NCBI RefSeq assembly: GCF_000004195.4
Contig: NC_030684.2
Location: forward strand, 67,563,392-67,627,391
Direction of reading: 5' to 3'
Origin: Xenopus tropicalis
Taxonomy: Eukaryota; Chordata; Amphibia; Anura; Pipidae
DNA length: 64,000 bases
The position numbers and the translations under genes were made by a program. Shown here piece after piece: positions 20,796 to 31,301 of this stretch. Position 1 is the stretch's first letter; each line of letters begins with the position of its first letter. Under the pieces are notes generated by a model. It was given only the letters and a program-made list of their open reading frames with translations. It searched no databases and was not told the DNA's origin.

Positions 20796-22533
20796 GAAAG
20801 ATGGACTTTCAATTGTAAGTTTCACTGGGGCAGGAAATAGGCTTGCCACTAGCAGGTAAAGTCTATTCTTGATGGCAATGACATTAATAGGAGGGGGGGG
20901 GGGGGAGAAGATAAAAAATAAAGTAAGGCCAGTATAATTTTCCAGAAAAGTTGGAAACCCAAACAAGGAATCGTAAGAAACAAATATACATAAATGTGTT
21001 GGCACTATATAAAATAACATATAAATCAATATGTTGTTAATTTGTTCATGCTGAATTACTTTACTTTCCATTCTTCTATTTAAAATTTGCATTTTAATAT
21101 TTTTGAACTTATTGATGATACACTTCCTTATAACAAGACCACGCTACTCATATCTCTTAGTTGTGTTTTGGGGTTTTGTTTTTTTTATACTGAAAGGTAA
21201 CAGTAATGAAGTGGATGGGCATTCACCCTTGTCTGATCAATTAAGTTCTCCCTTAATAAAATTAACATATACAGCTATGGACTACCCAACAAAATACAAG
21301 ATTAGAGCCCCCTTGGTGGAAGTTAATTTTTAGGTAAAATGCATATGAATGTTACACTTATTATATTTTTACTTGCCTTTGGTTGGTGTCCCTGAGGCAG
21401 GGGCTTAATTATATTGCAAATACTATTAATACTTCACAGTGCACCATGCCCCTGATTTATAATAAAGTGCAAATTAAAGTTGTATATTGTTGCCATGACC
21501 CCCTTGTTTGGCACTTGTTAGGGCAATAATACCAGCTTTTAAAAATGACACTTTTTTTATTATAATTTTGAAGTGAAGCAGAGAAATGTGAAAATGATAT
21601 GAAGTGGCAATATATTTTGTTTGAGCAGTATTGTGTATTTCCCCATTTAAAAAACTAAAGAAATTCCTTTTTGTCTGACTCATTTTCCTTAGAGACACAT
21701 GGGGACCAGATCTCAAACTCATCCCTTTTTCTAAGTCAAAGTTTGCTGCATCTGAAACAAATTTGGCAGGAATTAGAGTACTCAGAACTGTATTTGCAGT
21801 TCCAGACAATAACCCTGTGAACAAAACAAATCTGAAATTTTGATATTGAATATAGCAAGCGACAAGAACTCCGATTACCTCATGTGCATCCCAAAGGCAA
21901 TGAGTTTGGTGGCACTAATTAGTCCCTAGGTAACGCTTTCCCTTGTTTAAGAGCAGTCAACAAAAGTAATTATCACAAGAGTTTTACAAAAGAGTAATAC
22001 CTCCAAATATACACAAGAAAAATTTTGTGCAAATGTAGATCTACAGTATCAGAGCACTGCATTCTGCTTTTTAAAAAAAATTAAAAACAAAAAAAAACAT
22101 CTTTCTTGGAGTTACCTACTGCCTAGGGTAGAAACATCTTACACTGCTGTATTAATATGAATACACCCCCACAACAATCTTTTGTTGATAAAAACTGATC
22201 CTGTTTATTAAATAGGTGTTGAAACATTATTTGAGCCTTTTTATAATTGCATATATGAATATATTACACCCTGTTTACTTACTATGATAGGACTCAAGTT
22301 ATCTGCACGGCATATCAGTGGTGCATATTTGAATGCAAAAAAATAAATAAATAATCTGTAGAGTTGTAATACAAGAAAGAAAAATATTTTGGACTGGTGA
22401 CCCCAAACACGTTGGGTGTTTTGTCTGCTACAAAACTACAATGTAAATGGCTCAGTTTTGTTACAGCAACTTTTATGTTTTTATATTTACTGGCAGAAAG
22501 AAGCCAACCTGCTTGATTGTTGTTCAGTCTCAC
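20796..22533. other. Non-coding intron sequence
   Basis: G run at 20891-20904. Otherwise AT-rich with no recognised gene or repeat. Confidence 0.4.
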
Positions 22534-22727
22534 TTAAAGGGGACCTGTCACGCTTAAGACAGAGTCTGGGCAGGCAATATGATTAACAGATAGGATTTTT
22601 AAATGTCTTTAAAATGGATATGGATGAGTTACTAAAAAAAGGAATTTAGATTTCATGTCTAATTTGAAAAGGAATTTTATTATACAACATTTTATGTCTG
22701 GTTGACAGGCTATGGCACAAGGGGTGC
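22534..22727. repeat. Left part of a TTAA-type MITE, split by a Penelope-like insertion
   Basis: Starts TTAAAGGGGACCTGTCACGC, a known-type terminus matching the end at 6511-6531. The text stops at a 16-bp direct repeat (22712-22727) and resumes after 23256. The right terminus is not visible before the next element at 23390. Confidence 0.65.
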
Positions 22728-23240
22728 CATATCTGGGTTGGGACGGGATGTGGTTTTCTATTGGAAGACCAATATGCCTGATAAATATCCATTACTGATT
22801 AAACTATGCAGTAGGATTTAGATTTTTTATATATTTTTACATGTTCTTACACACTATAGGTGTGGATGGTGTTTCTAAATACTCTATATATCTCATTATA
22901 CTAAATCATTTTGGCACTTGGGTGGTTAAAGTCAATTAGGGAGTGGCTAATTAAGGGTATTTAAATGATAGGTGAGTGAGAGACTCCTTTAGTAGCTTCT
23001 GATGAAGTGGCATGAGCCATGAAACGCGTTAAGCTGGGGGGTTGCTTTTTCTACATGTTTTTAATCGATATGAAATAAAGGATATTTTTATTGACCAAGC
23101 AGTCCTGCGTGCTCCATCCAACAACTACAATCTTCTTGCAACTAACTACGTCTGGATCGGGGGCGTTTTCGGGATGTGTATGCACGAGTCACTGCTAGCA
23201 TTGGGACTAAGCCGGCGAGTGCTCCCTAACTTCAAATGAT
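22728..23240 (+). mobile_element. Penelope-like 3' fragment with 16-bp target duplication
   Basis: TATGGCACAAGGGGTG occurs at 22712-22727 and 23241-23256. The 513-bp insert carries a hammerhead motif at 22994-23035, then a GAAATAAAGGATATTTTTAT stretch and a CAGTCCTGCGTGCTCC tail. This is the layout expected of a Penelope-like 3' pseudo-LTR. The 5' part of the element is missing, as is common, and no RT frame survives. Confidence 0.75.
22994..23035 (+). ncRNA. Hammerhead-ribozyme-like motif 2 (intact core)
   Basis: Stem I AGCTT (22994-22998) pairs with AAGCT (23031-23035). Core CTGATGA (22999-23005) and GAA (23021-23023). Stem II GTGGC with GCCAT around loop ATGA, after one extra A (23006). 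Stem III is the self-complementary ACGCGT (23024-23029), then T as the cleavage base. All core residues are present apart from the extra base, which also occurs in motifs 1 and 3. Confidence 0.75.
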
Positions 23241-23389
23241 TATGGCACAAGGGGTGTTTTGACTTGATGCTGCTGTTTAAAACAGCTGTGATGAAAACAC
23301 CCCTAATACTGTATCTTGTCATCACTTCCCACATGGGATATGTTCAGACTGTACTAGACACTGGGGATGCTCATGTGAGCCTGGATCCA

Positions 23390-24055
23390 TTAAAGTGATA
23401 CGGACACCAAAAAATTTCTTATAAAAATATGAACCTACTTCCAAACCTACTTATAGGTCACGTTCACTGTTTTTTCCTAAAAATCCTGTTTCTCTACATA
23501 AATCCTACTGAAGATCCTGAACCCGACTGTCTGGCAGCCTGACTGTAGCTTTTCAATCTGTCAAAAGGACTACGTCAAAAATTGGGAGGATTCAGCTTGC
23601 CATTTGCTTTAAAGAGTTTCCCCTCCCTCGCTCCTCTCATCGGATTGTGAACTAGATAGCAGGCAGGCTTGAGCTTTCCATTGCCTGCCTGATTCAAAGG
23701 GCTTCCCCCCCCCCCTCTGCTCTTCCCATGAAGAATTTAAATAGCTTTCCCGTGCCTACCTGCTTCTAAGGGCTCTCCTTCCCCCCTCCCTATTACACAT
23801 ATACAACGTAGCTGAGCTTGTCACACACCGGCTGAAAGCAGAAGGGGCGTTGCAGGTTTGTGATTGGGCATATTTATTCACTTGGGAGGCATTTAAATTA
23901 AAACCCGGAAGAGGGGAACAAACATGGCTGCTCCGTGGGTCTGTAATTCATGCTACCATAATTCCTTAGTTTATAAGGAATTTAAAGTTGATACAAATTA
24001 AAACACAACAGCTGGTGTAAAAAAATTTTTTTAGTGGCTGTCGGTGTCACTTTAC
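23390..24055. mobile_element. TTAA-type MITE, 666 bp
   Basis: Termini TTAAAGTGATACGGACACC and GGTGTCACTTTAC are inverse of one another; the second TTAA has one changed base. Interior includes polypyrimidine runs. Non-coding. Confidence 0.75.
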
Positions 24056-24195
24056 AGGGCTAATCCAGCTAACATGTTTGTGACAATTGATTCATAAAAA
24101 ATGTGTATGTTTACCAATACAGAGTACAGATTAATTGCTGTGGGTTACAGTGGAATAATTTTGCCCTCATGTTAGTAAATGTGTCCCAAGTATTG

Positions 24196-24360
24196 TTGAA
24201 GGGGATCTAAACCCAAAAAGTAAACTGCTGTAAACTAACTCAGAATGCTTCTCTAAGCACTTTTGTAGTTCATACTTTATTTTTAGTTGGTTTGCACTTT
24301 AGACTGCTATAAGGAGGTACAGTATTTAGCACTGCAACCCTAGGTTTAACTGAATGCAGG
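24196..24360. repeat. Possible TTAA-type MITE left end
   Basis: TTGAAGGGGATCTAAACCC resembles the TTAAAGGGG...CCC termini of neighbouring families, with one TTAA base changed. No right end found. Confidence 0.35.
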
Positions 24361-26775
24361 AAGTCCATAGAAATTCACAGACATCTGGCAGTGATCTTTA
24401 AGAGTGCTACTGAGCCAAAAGCCTGATATCAGTGGTCTAAAATGGCTAATATTAGAAAAAAGAGGACCACTAAGTTTACATCAGACAGGCCTGCTCAACT
24501 GATAACTGGCCTAAAATCTTTGAAGAGAGAAGGGAAAAAAAAAATGGGGGGGGGGGGGGTCAGAGCTTCATGCTAGACCAAGAAGTAGCTTAATTGAGCT
24601 GTAGTTTTTAGCTTGCGATTTAAAAACAACATGATACTAAATACAGAGAGTAAGGTATGTTATTCTGGGCACTATTTAAAGTAATTTTAGAGATAAAAAA
24701 AAGTTTACTTATTTTTTTTTTAAGGAGAAACGTAAATGCTTGTTTTTCCAATTATCTTCTTAAAAATGTCTGTCTGGAAGTTCAGTAAACAGACAAAAAT
24801 AATACAATATGTTTTATATTCAGAGGAAAACTGCATACTTTTGGTGACATCTAAAGTGCATCTTGTTTTTTTCCCTAGAGAAAAAGAAAGGCAGATAATA
24901 AAGTAAATACTGAGAAGCCCTGTATATACAGAGTCAATTCAGCAGCTGCAGATCACAGAATATCTCCCACTTCCTCCTTTTAGGTGTATATGAAGTGTAA
25001 CAAATGTATTGTTGTGAGGCAACTTAGGACTTGGTTTTGTAAAAAGGTATGCTAAGCATCTGGAGCAAATGTATTTTTTTTGTCAGTTTGTGTTATTAAT
25101 GAGCAGATATTCGACTGTAGTTAAGCTTCTTTAAAAAAAAAAAAAAAAGCCCAAGACTTTTTTTTTTAATTAAAACACGTGTAATATTTTGCCACTGTAA
25201 ATATAATTAAGTGTGAATTTATAAGCTAGCAAGGCTGTCTGATTATATAAGGTTGCAGATTTCCTGATGTAACAGTGTGTAATTATTTCACTTCTAGACA
25301 TGCTCATCACAAACTGTGACTCACAAGATTTACTGTTTGTGTGGGGTTTTTTGTGGTAGCTTTTGTTTTTTCAGGGTTGGTTAATGGTCATATTAGCTAC
25401 ACGGGAATGACTGATCTAACTTGTCAATCCCGTTCCACTATCTGACTGTAAATATACCTATATATTCTATTAAAAAAAAAAATTTTAGTGAGTGGAATTT
25501 TTTTTTAGAGATTCCAGCAGATAAGGAGGGCTGGTTGGCATAAAGGCTAGGCTGGGGGAGAGTGGCATTGCTAGATTACTGAAGTAAACAATGAGTGTCA
25601 GGCCACCTTTATCCCAAAGCTTGGGGTGGGAAAAAAAAAAAAAAATCTAGGATACGCCGCACAACAAATCTTCCCAGAATGCTTTCCCGTTGGCAATAAA
25701 GTGAATGGCTGATGGGAAAACAATTGCAGCATTTCATTTTCTGAAGTTGCCCAAAGTTTCCTCCAGAGGTAAATGGAACTCCTTAATTACTTGTACTATC
25801 CTTATATTTTATTCTTTACTCACAAGGAAACTTTGACAACTATGGAAAAAAAAAAAAAAGTGCCGCCATGTGGCACAAATGATATCAATAAGCACCAGCT
25901 ACAACTTATGGCACCACTAAGTCATGTTATATTCCCATATAGTAAAATATAATTATAGGAATTCAGGAGTCCATTACCATATAATGGAACAATAAGTGCA
26001 TTTATACAGATCATAGAACTCCAAGGCAACTTCTAATTTCCTGATATTTTACAACAGGGAATTATTTGTTGTAATACATAAGTTTACGTGAATTACATCT
26101 CTAAGCACCATTACAATACTGCAAATGCTTCAAACATCATATGATGCCTTTAATAACTGAATAATTATCTTAAATGGTGAGCACCCTTTATACCTAACAA
26201 TGGTCAGCAAAGTAATTGGCCTGTAGTTTAGCCAAGGGCCTTAGAAAAAAAAAAAAACCAAAACACACCTCTGCCAAGTGGCTAAAGTGAGGGTTAGCAG
26301 ATAGAAACTTGTGGACTGCTGCACACTGCGCTCCACCACCAACATATAATTTTTCTCTGTGCTTCCTACTCTAGTTACCCGAAACAATGAGGGACTGGTC
26401 AGACTATGCAGGTCAGCTGCTACAGTCAGCACTATGGCAGTAGCTGTATACAAGCCTTAAATCCTGCAGGTTCACCTGTCCAATACTCCACTAGACTGCA
26501 TCTAAAACACTGCACTTGCCCTATGTGGGCCACCTTAAATAGTCAATCCCACCTCCAGTGTTTTGCTTGATCTAAACATCTTTTTTTGCAAGTTGGAACA
26601 TGGAAATGTAAGACCTTTCTTGGTTGCTTACACCTAACAGCTTAACCAGCACATTTCTGTTGAAAATTATCCTACTGAACAAAGCAAAGACAGAAAAGCA
26701 TGTATATGATACAGGTGACAAGCACCCAAGTTGCAAAAGAGCACAAGGTAGCCCTCTACTTAGCACCAAGTACTA
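24361..26775. other. Non-coding intron sequence with homopolymer runs
   Basis: G run near 24546-24559 and A or T runs at 25133-25148, 25470-25510, 25629-25644 and 25845-25859. No gene or repeat termini recognised across 2.4 kb. Confidence 0.4.
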
Positions 26776-27019
26776 AGGGGTAGATTCGGAGCGTTCATCG
26801 CCGATTTTTTCGTGCTCGCGCAAAAAATTCGGAAAGGCTCTGCCGCTGTTTACAATGGTCAGTACGAAAATTTCTTGACTTTCAAATCGCCAATACGATA
26901 TTATCGTGAGTAATACGATTTTTTCGCAAGCATTTTCGGGATATTTGCGATCTTCAGAAATGTTCGTTTCCAATACGAATCTTTCCCATTCGAATTTGTG
27001 GATTAGTATATCTGCCCCT
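26776..27019. repeat. MITE with AGGGGCAGAT-type ends
   Basis: Left end AGGGGTAGATTC and right end ATATCTGCCCCT are imperfect inverse copies. The interior is rich in TCG and CGA words (TTTTTCG, CGAAAA, AATACGA) on both strands, unlike its surroundings. Related copies at 29330-29612 and 56188-56526; the same GGCAGATTTATC end occurs at 38843. Confidence 0.65.
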
Positions 27020-27861
27020 AAGTGTATGAGCTCATAGTAAATGAGCCCTTAAATATTATTGCTAATACCATTCCCTCAAAACAGTGGAACAAAAAAAACA
27101 AACAATGAGAAACAAATTTATACCACAGATTGAAAGCAACAGCATTTTTAAAAAGTAAGGTAGGCAACTTTCCATGTGTCCATGTGTGCAACTCAGCAGA
27201 ACCTTTAAGCAAAATAGTAGTTACTTGTACATGCCTTATTGTCATACTGAGACTATATGAAAATGTTGGTTATAGGATTTGCTGTGTTGCACAATTAAAT
27301 ATGCCTAAGTTTATCAAACTGGTTTAATTTATCCCACATAATGTAAATTTAATTATGTAAAGAATGAGCCAAAACTGCATTGTTTTACCATTAGCTGTTT
27401 TAAAGTTACCTACTCTGACATTGAATACTGGAATTATAGGGTGGTTGACATTAATTACAGTATCAATTGACATGCTGAACATGTAGTGTAACTAACACCT
27501 GCTGGATATGTGAGGTAAGCCTTTACCATTTAAAATACTTGTGTTGTTTGTACTGTTCTTTTTATATACCAGAAATTAACTCACAAGTTTGATAAACTTT
27601 TGACTTTCCCCTGGAGATATCCATAGTTTTTCCAAAAACAGTATAAAGACAGGGAAATCCCCAAAGCTATGAAATTACATAATTGTCTTCCTCTAAGCCA
27701 TACGTCATGGATATATACTTCAGCTTTTTGAGAAACTACAAAATGGAATATAATTTGGCTGGCAGAGGATCCTGGGAATTGTAGTTCAGAGACAGCTGGT
27801 GTGTTAGAAACACAGGTTTTATCTGGATTCCCAGATGAGGCAGTTATTTACACTTACGTTA
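27020..27861. other. Non-coding intron sequence
   Basis: No gene or repeat recognised. Confidence 0.4.
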
Positions 27862-28162
27862 TACAGGTAAAAAATGCTTGGGACCAGGGGTTTTCTGGAT
27901 AAGGGGTCTTTTAGTAATTTGGATCACCATACTTATAAAAATACACCATAAGTCTACAAAAAAAATAATTTAAACATTAAATCCAACAGAATGGTTTTGC
28001 ATTCGATAAAGCTATATCCAAGTTAGGATCAAGTACAATGTACTGTCTTATTATAGAGAAATCATTTTTAGAAAATTGTAATTGTTTTTAATAAAAGTGG
28101 AGTCTATGAGAGATGGCCTTCCCATAATTGAAAGTTTTCTGGATAATAGATCATAGGTCTTC
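27862..28162. repeat. Palindromic MITE, TACAGGTATGGGATCCC family, copy 4
   Basis: Starts TACAGGTAAAAAATGC, with GGATAAGGGGTCTTTTAG, AGGATCAAGTACAATGTACT and GGAGTCTATGAGAGATGGCC in family order. Ends near TCTGGATAATAGATC; the last bases are decayed. Confidence 0.8.
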
Positions 28163-29329
28163 CAACTTAGATTTATACTTTAGTGGATGAAGTTATTAAA
28201 TACAAAGTAAATATCCAGTACCACATAAAGAATAGGGAGAGATACAAATTCCAAAAAAAAGTAGAAAAAGTGTATTTTCTTGAAGAATAGAGGAGAGGTG
28301 ATTATTTTAATAAGCATGTCAAAAGTCGGTGCCACATTAGCATTCGCCTATGCAGTTACAAACTCTTGTATTGAGCACAATTAACCTCATCAAGCACCCA
28401 TAGTCGCTACATGCAAAGGTACAGGGCTTCCTTACTCTGGACTGTGCTGCACATCATGCAATACAGTAGGCACAAATGGTGCATTACACTAATACTGATA
28501 AGCACAAGTGCATGCCGGCTGCTTATGTATGGTGTTTTAGTGGGTACAGTTCATGTATATGTTTTCAACTACTGTAGCACTGTGGTTATCAGTAGTAAGC
28601 ACAGGGCAATGGTAAATGTAAAGTGCCCATACTGAACATGCCTGAAATCCCAGATCAAGCAAACCTAATTTTGTTTCCAACCAACAAACGATAGGTCTGT
28701 GTTAATGGAAGTACTGTATTGTAATAATAAATACTTTAAAATAAAGCAACATTACAACACCGATAATGTTTCAGAATATAAAAGATCTGAAGATCATTTT
28801 CAAGGTCCTTTCAGCAATCAAAAGGACATGGTGCCGACATTTTATTGTGGTCTGACACTGAGATGGCTGAAGCTCTGCCAGTATCAATTTTCATTTACTT
28901 CATATCTATAAATGCAATATGAATGCTACTTTATTGCCCGCGACAAGCATTATACAGAAAATAAACCACACTCAGAATAATCACAATGGCAGGATTAGCT
29001 AAGAAATTATTACATCTAAAGGAAAATATTCCTGTTTCTGATTGTCAAATCTAACACCACATACCTGGAAATTCTACATGTTAATTGTGTAGTACTAAAA
29101 TTCAAGCATAACTTATAAAGATGTGAAGTGACTCTTTTGGCGATGGAAGAATTATTTTCTTTGTTAACATGGTCAAATTCATTGTTGGGGTCATATATAA
29201 TTAAAGTCTGTTGATTGTTTAGACAAAATGTAGGGTTTACAATTTTTTATTTAGTAAAATAAGAGGATCAAAAAGCATTCACTAAATTTTTGTGAAGATA
29301 AACCACTTTGGGGGTATTATAGAACAGGA
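28163..29329. other. Non-coding intron sequence
   Basis: Chance frames of 70-74 codons at 28411-28635 and 28699-28911 show no family resemblance. No repeat ends recognised. Confidence 0.4.
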
Positions 29330-29612
29330 CTCTCTGCCAGAAATTTTCTCAATATCTCAGATATTGATATTTCTGAAGATCGCAAATATCACAAAAATGC
29401 TTACGAAAAAATCGTATTAGTCACGATAATATCATATTGGCGTTCCGAAAGTCACAATTTTCATACCGTACGACTGTGAACAGCAGCAGAATCTGTCCGA
29501 ATTATTTGTGCAAGCGTACAAAAAAAGTCACGTGGGTGTTCGAAAAAGTTGCGCAAGCACGAAAAAATTGTCGAGAATATGCTCAGAGCATTCGTGTCTT
29601 AATAAATCTCCT
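29330..29612. repeat. Diverged copy of the TCG-rich MITE of 26776-27019
   Basis: Shares GAAGATCGCAAATAT, AAAAAATCGTATTA, CGATAATATC and CGAAAAA words in inverse order relative to 26776-27019. Ends in TTAATAAATCTCCTCC, a diverged AATCTGCCCC terminus. Confidence 0.55.
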
Positions 29613-30220
29613 CCTATGTTTCATGTGTATGATTTCTAAATACCATAACAGCTATGCACCATGGGAACCCTCAATAGGTGCTCTTCTGTAGCCTGTTTTA
29701 CTAAACGCAAAATATAAAAAAATAAATAAAAAAAATAAGAGGATCAATGATCTCTTCTAAGGCACTGTATGTGGAACTCACTGGCTTGCTGCTAATTGAC
29801 TAATTTAAGAGCCATAATGCCTCAATACATAAATCGAGGGCCATACAAAATTGGTTTGGTGAGATGATGGTGAAAACTTGACTGGCTTGCCCTGACCTTA
29901 GCACAACCAAAACCTGTGGTAATGCTTACTGCAACCCAAGCAGTGTACACCCTCAGCCGCTTTTAATTGATTGCTATTAATTTGAATGTTTTATTTACTC
30001 TTCACCAAAGAGCAGAGGCTGTATAGGGATACCTGGTTTTTATGTATTTATTTATTAATCTTCTGTGCCCCCACACATACTGGAAAGTTTTGCCTGATTT
30101 GTATATTTTTCAAATGATGAAAAACTTGTTTAAACTCATTTTCAAAAGAATTTAAAAAAAAAAAATTAGCATTAGTCAGTCAGATGACTCACATTCCCTA
30201 TATATGCAACACTGATCTTT
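29613..30220. other. Non-coding intron sequence
   Basis: A-rich tracts near 29716-29740 and 30152-30166. Nothing else recognised. Confidence 0.4.
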
Positions 30221-31301
30221 TTAAAGGAGAAGGAAAGGCTAATAAAGAGTTAATCTCAAGCTGCAGGCATACCTTCAGTTGTCTCAATAGTGCCCTTAAA
30301 GGTGGCCATACACGCACAGACATTATCGTACGAAACCTTGTTTCGTACGATAATCGGTGCGTGTATGGCATGTCGGCGAGTCGACCGATATCGCAGGAAG
30401 CTGCTGATATCGGACGACTCGCCAATCGGACCAGTTTGAAAATTTTGATCGGGCGCCATAGAAGGCGCCTGACCAAAATTCTCCCTTCAGAGCTGAATCG
30501 GCAGAAGGAGGTAGAAATCCTATTGTTTCTACCTCCTTACCTGCCGATTCAGCCCTGAATGGTGTGTGGCGGATCTTACGATGTTTCGTGCGACCGATGG
30601 TCGTACGAAACATCGTCAGATCGCCACGTGTATGGCCACCTTAAGTCTCCCCATATTTCACTTGTTCAGAAACCAAACAGGAAAAAAAAACGCTGAGCTG
30701 GGTAGAGAAGATTCCCATAATGCCTCACTCCTGCACTGACCCTGGGACCTGAGATCCTTAGCTTGTACATACATACACATCAGGAGCGTCTGGTTGCTAT
30801 GGCAACGCAGACCAGGACAGCCGGCAGGAGGAGAAGCAAGAAGCGAGGCGACAGGTGCGGGGAGCCCAATTAAGTGCCAGTGAGAGTCTGGGCTGTAATA
30901 TGCTTTAGGCTGCCCTCTCACTAACGCACAGTATGACGCCAACAGCCAACAGGTCCCCTCATTAGATACCTGGTCTTATACCCTGCCATAAATATTATAA
31001 TCAGCGGCGCGGGGGGGTTGGGGGAGGCTGCAGTAGCGGTGGTTTGTGAGCCGGCCAGTGCTTGGATAAATGCGGGGGGGGGGTGGCAGCGCTAGTGGTG
31101 GTTTGTGAGCCGGCCGGTGCTGGGATAAAGGCATGCTGGACAAGATGGCGGCGCCGTTCACTGCAACAAGTATGTAGTTTCTAGCATGTGTATCTCTGTA
31201 AATCTTTCATTAGGCAACCCAGAAATATAGCGTTTTTACTCAGCAATAGTAGTACTATTTAATAGTGTGCTTAATAGATTTTGACTTTCCTTGTCCTTTA
31301 A
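30221..31301. mobile_element. TTAA-type MITE, 1.08 kb, with nested element and YY1-like box
   Basis: Starts TTAAAGGAGAAGGAAAGG and ends CTTTCCTTGTCCTTTAA, with TTAA at both borders. Same family as 37634-38137, sharing the TACTNAACAATAG-type text near the right end. A nested element fills 30299-30642. Near the right part it contains AAGATGGCGGCGCC (31143-31156), a strong match to YY1-type sites. The GC-rich text at 30970-31160 belongs to this element and not to a host CpG island. Confidence 0.8.
30299..30642. mobile_element. Multi-hairpin MITE nested in the TTAA element
   Basis: Ends AGGTGGCCATACACG and CGTGTATGGCCACCT. The interior is a chain of hairpins, for example TTATCGTACGAAAC with GTTTCGTACGATAA, CGAGTCGACCGATATC with GATATCGGACGACTCG, and GGTAGAAATCC with its near inverse. 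Same end type as 58475-58686. Flanking TTAA is shared with or overlaps the target. Confidence 0.75.

Noticed and set aside
30970..31160. Apparent CpG-rich promoter
   Set aside because: Lies inside a TTAA-type MITE with both ends visible, so composition comes from the element. The YY1-like box is kept as a separate finding.
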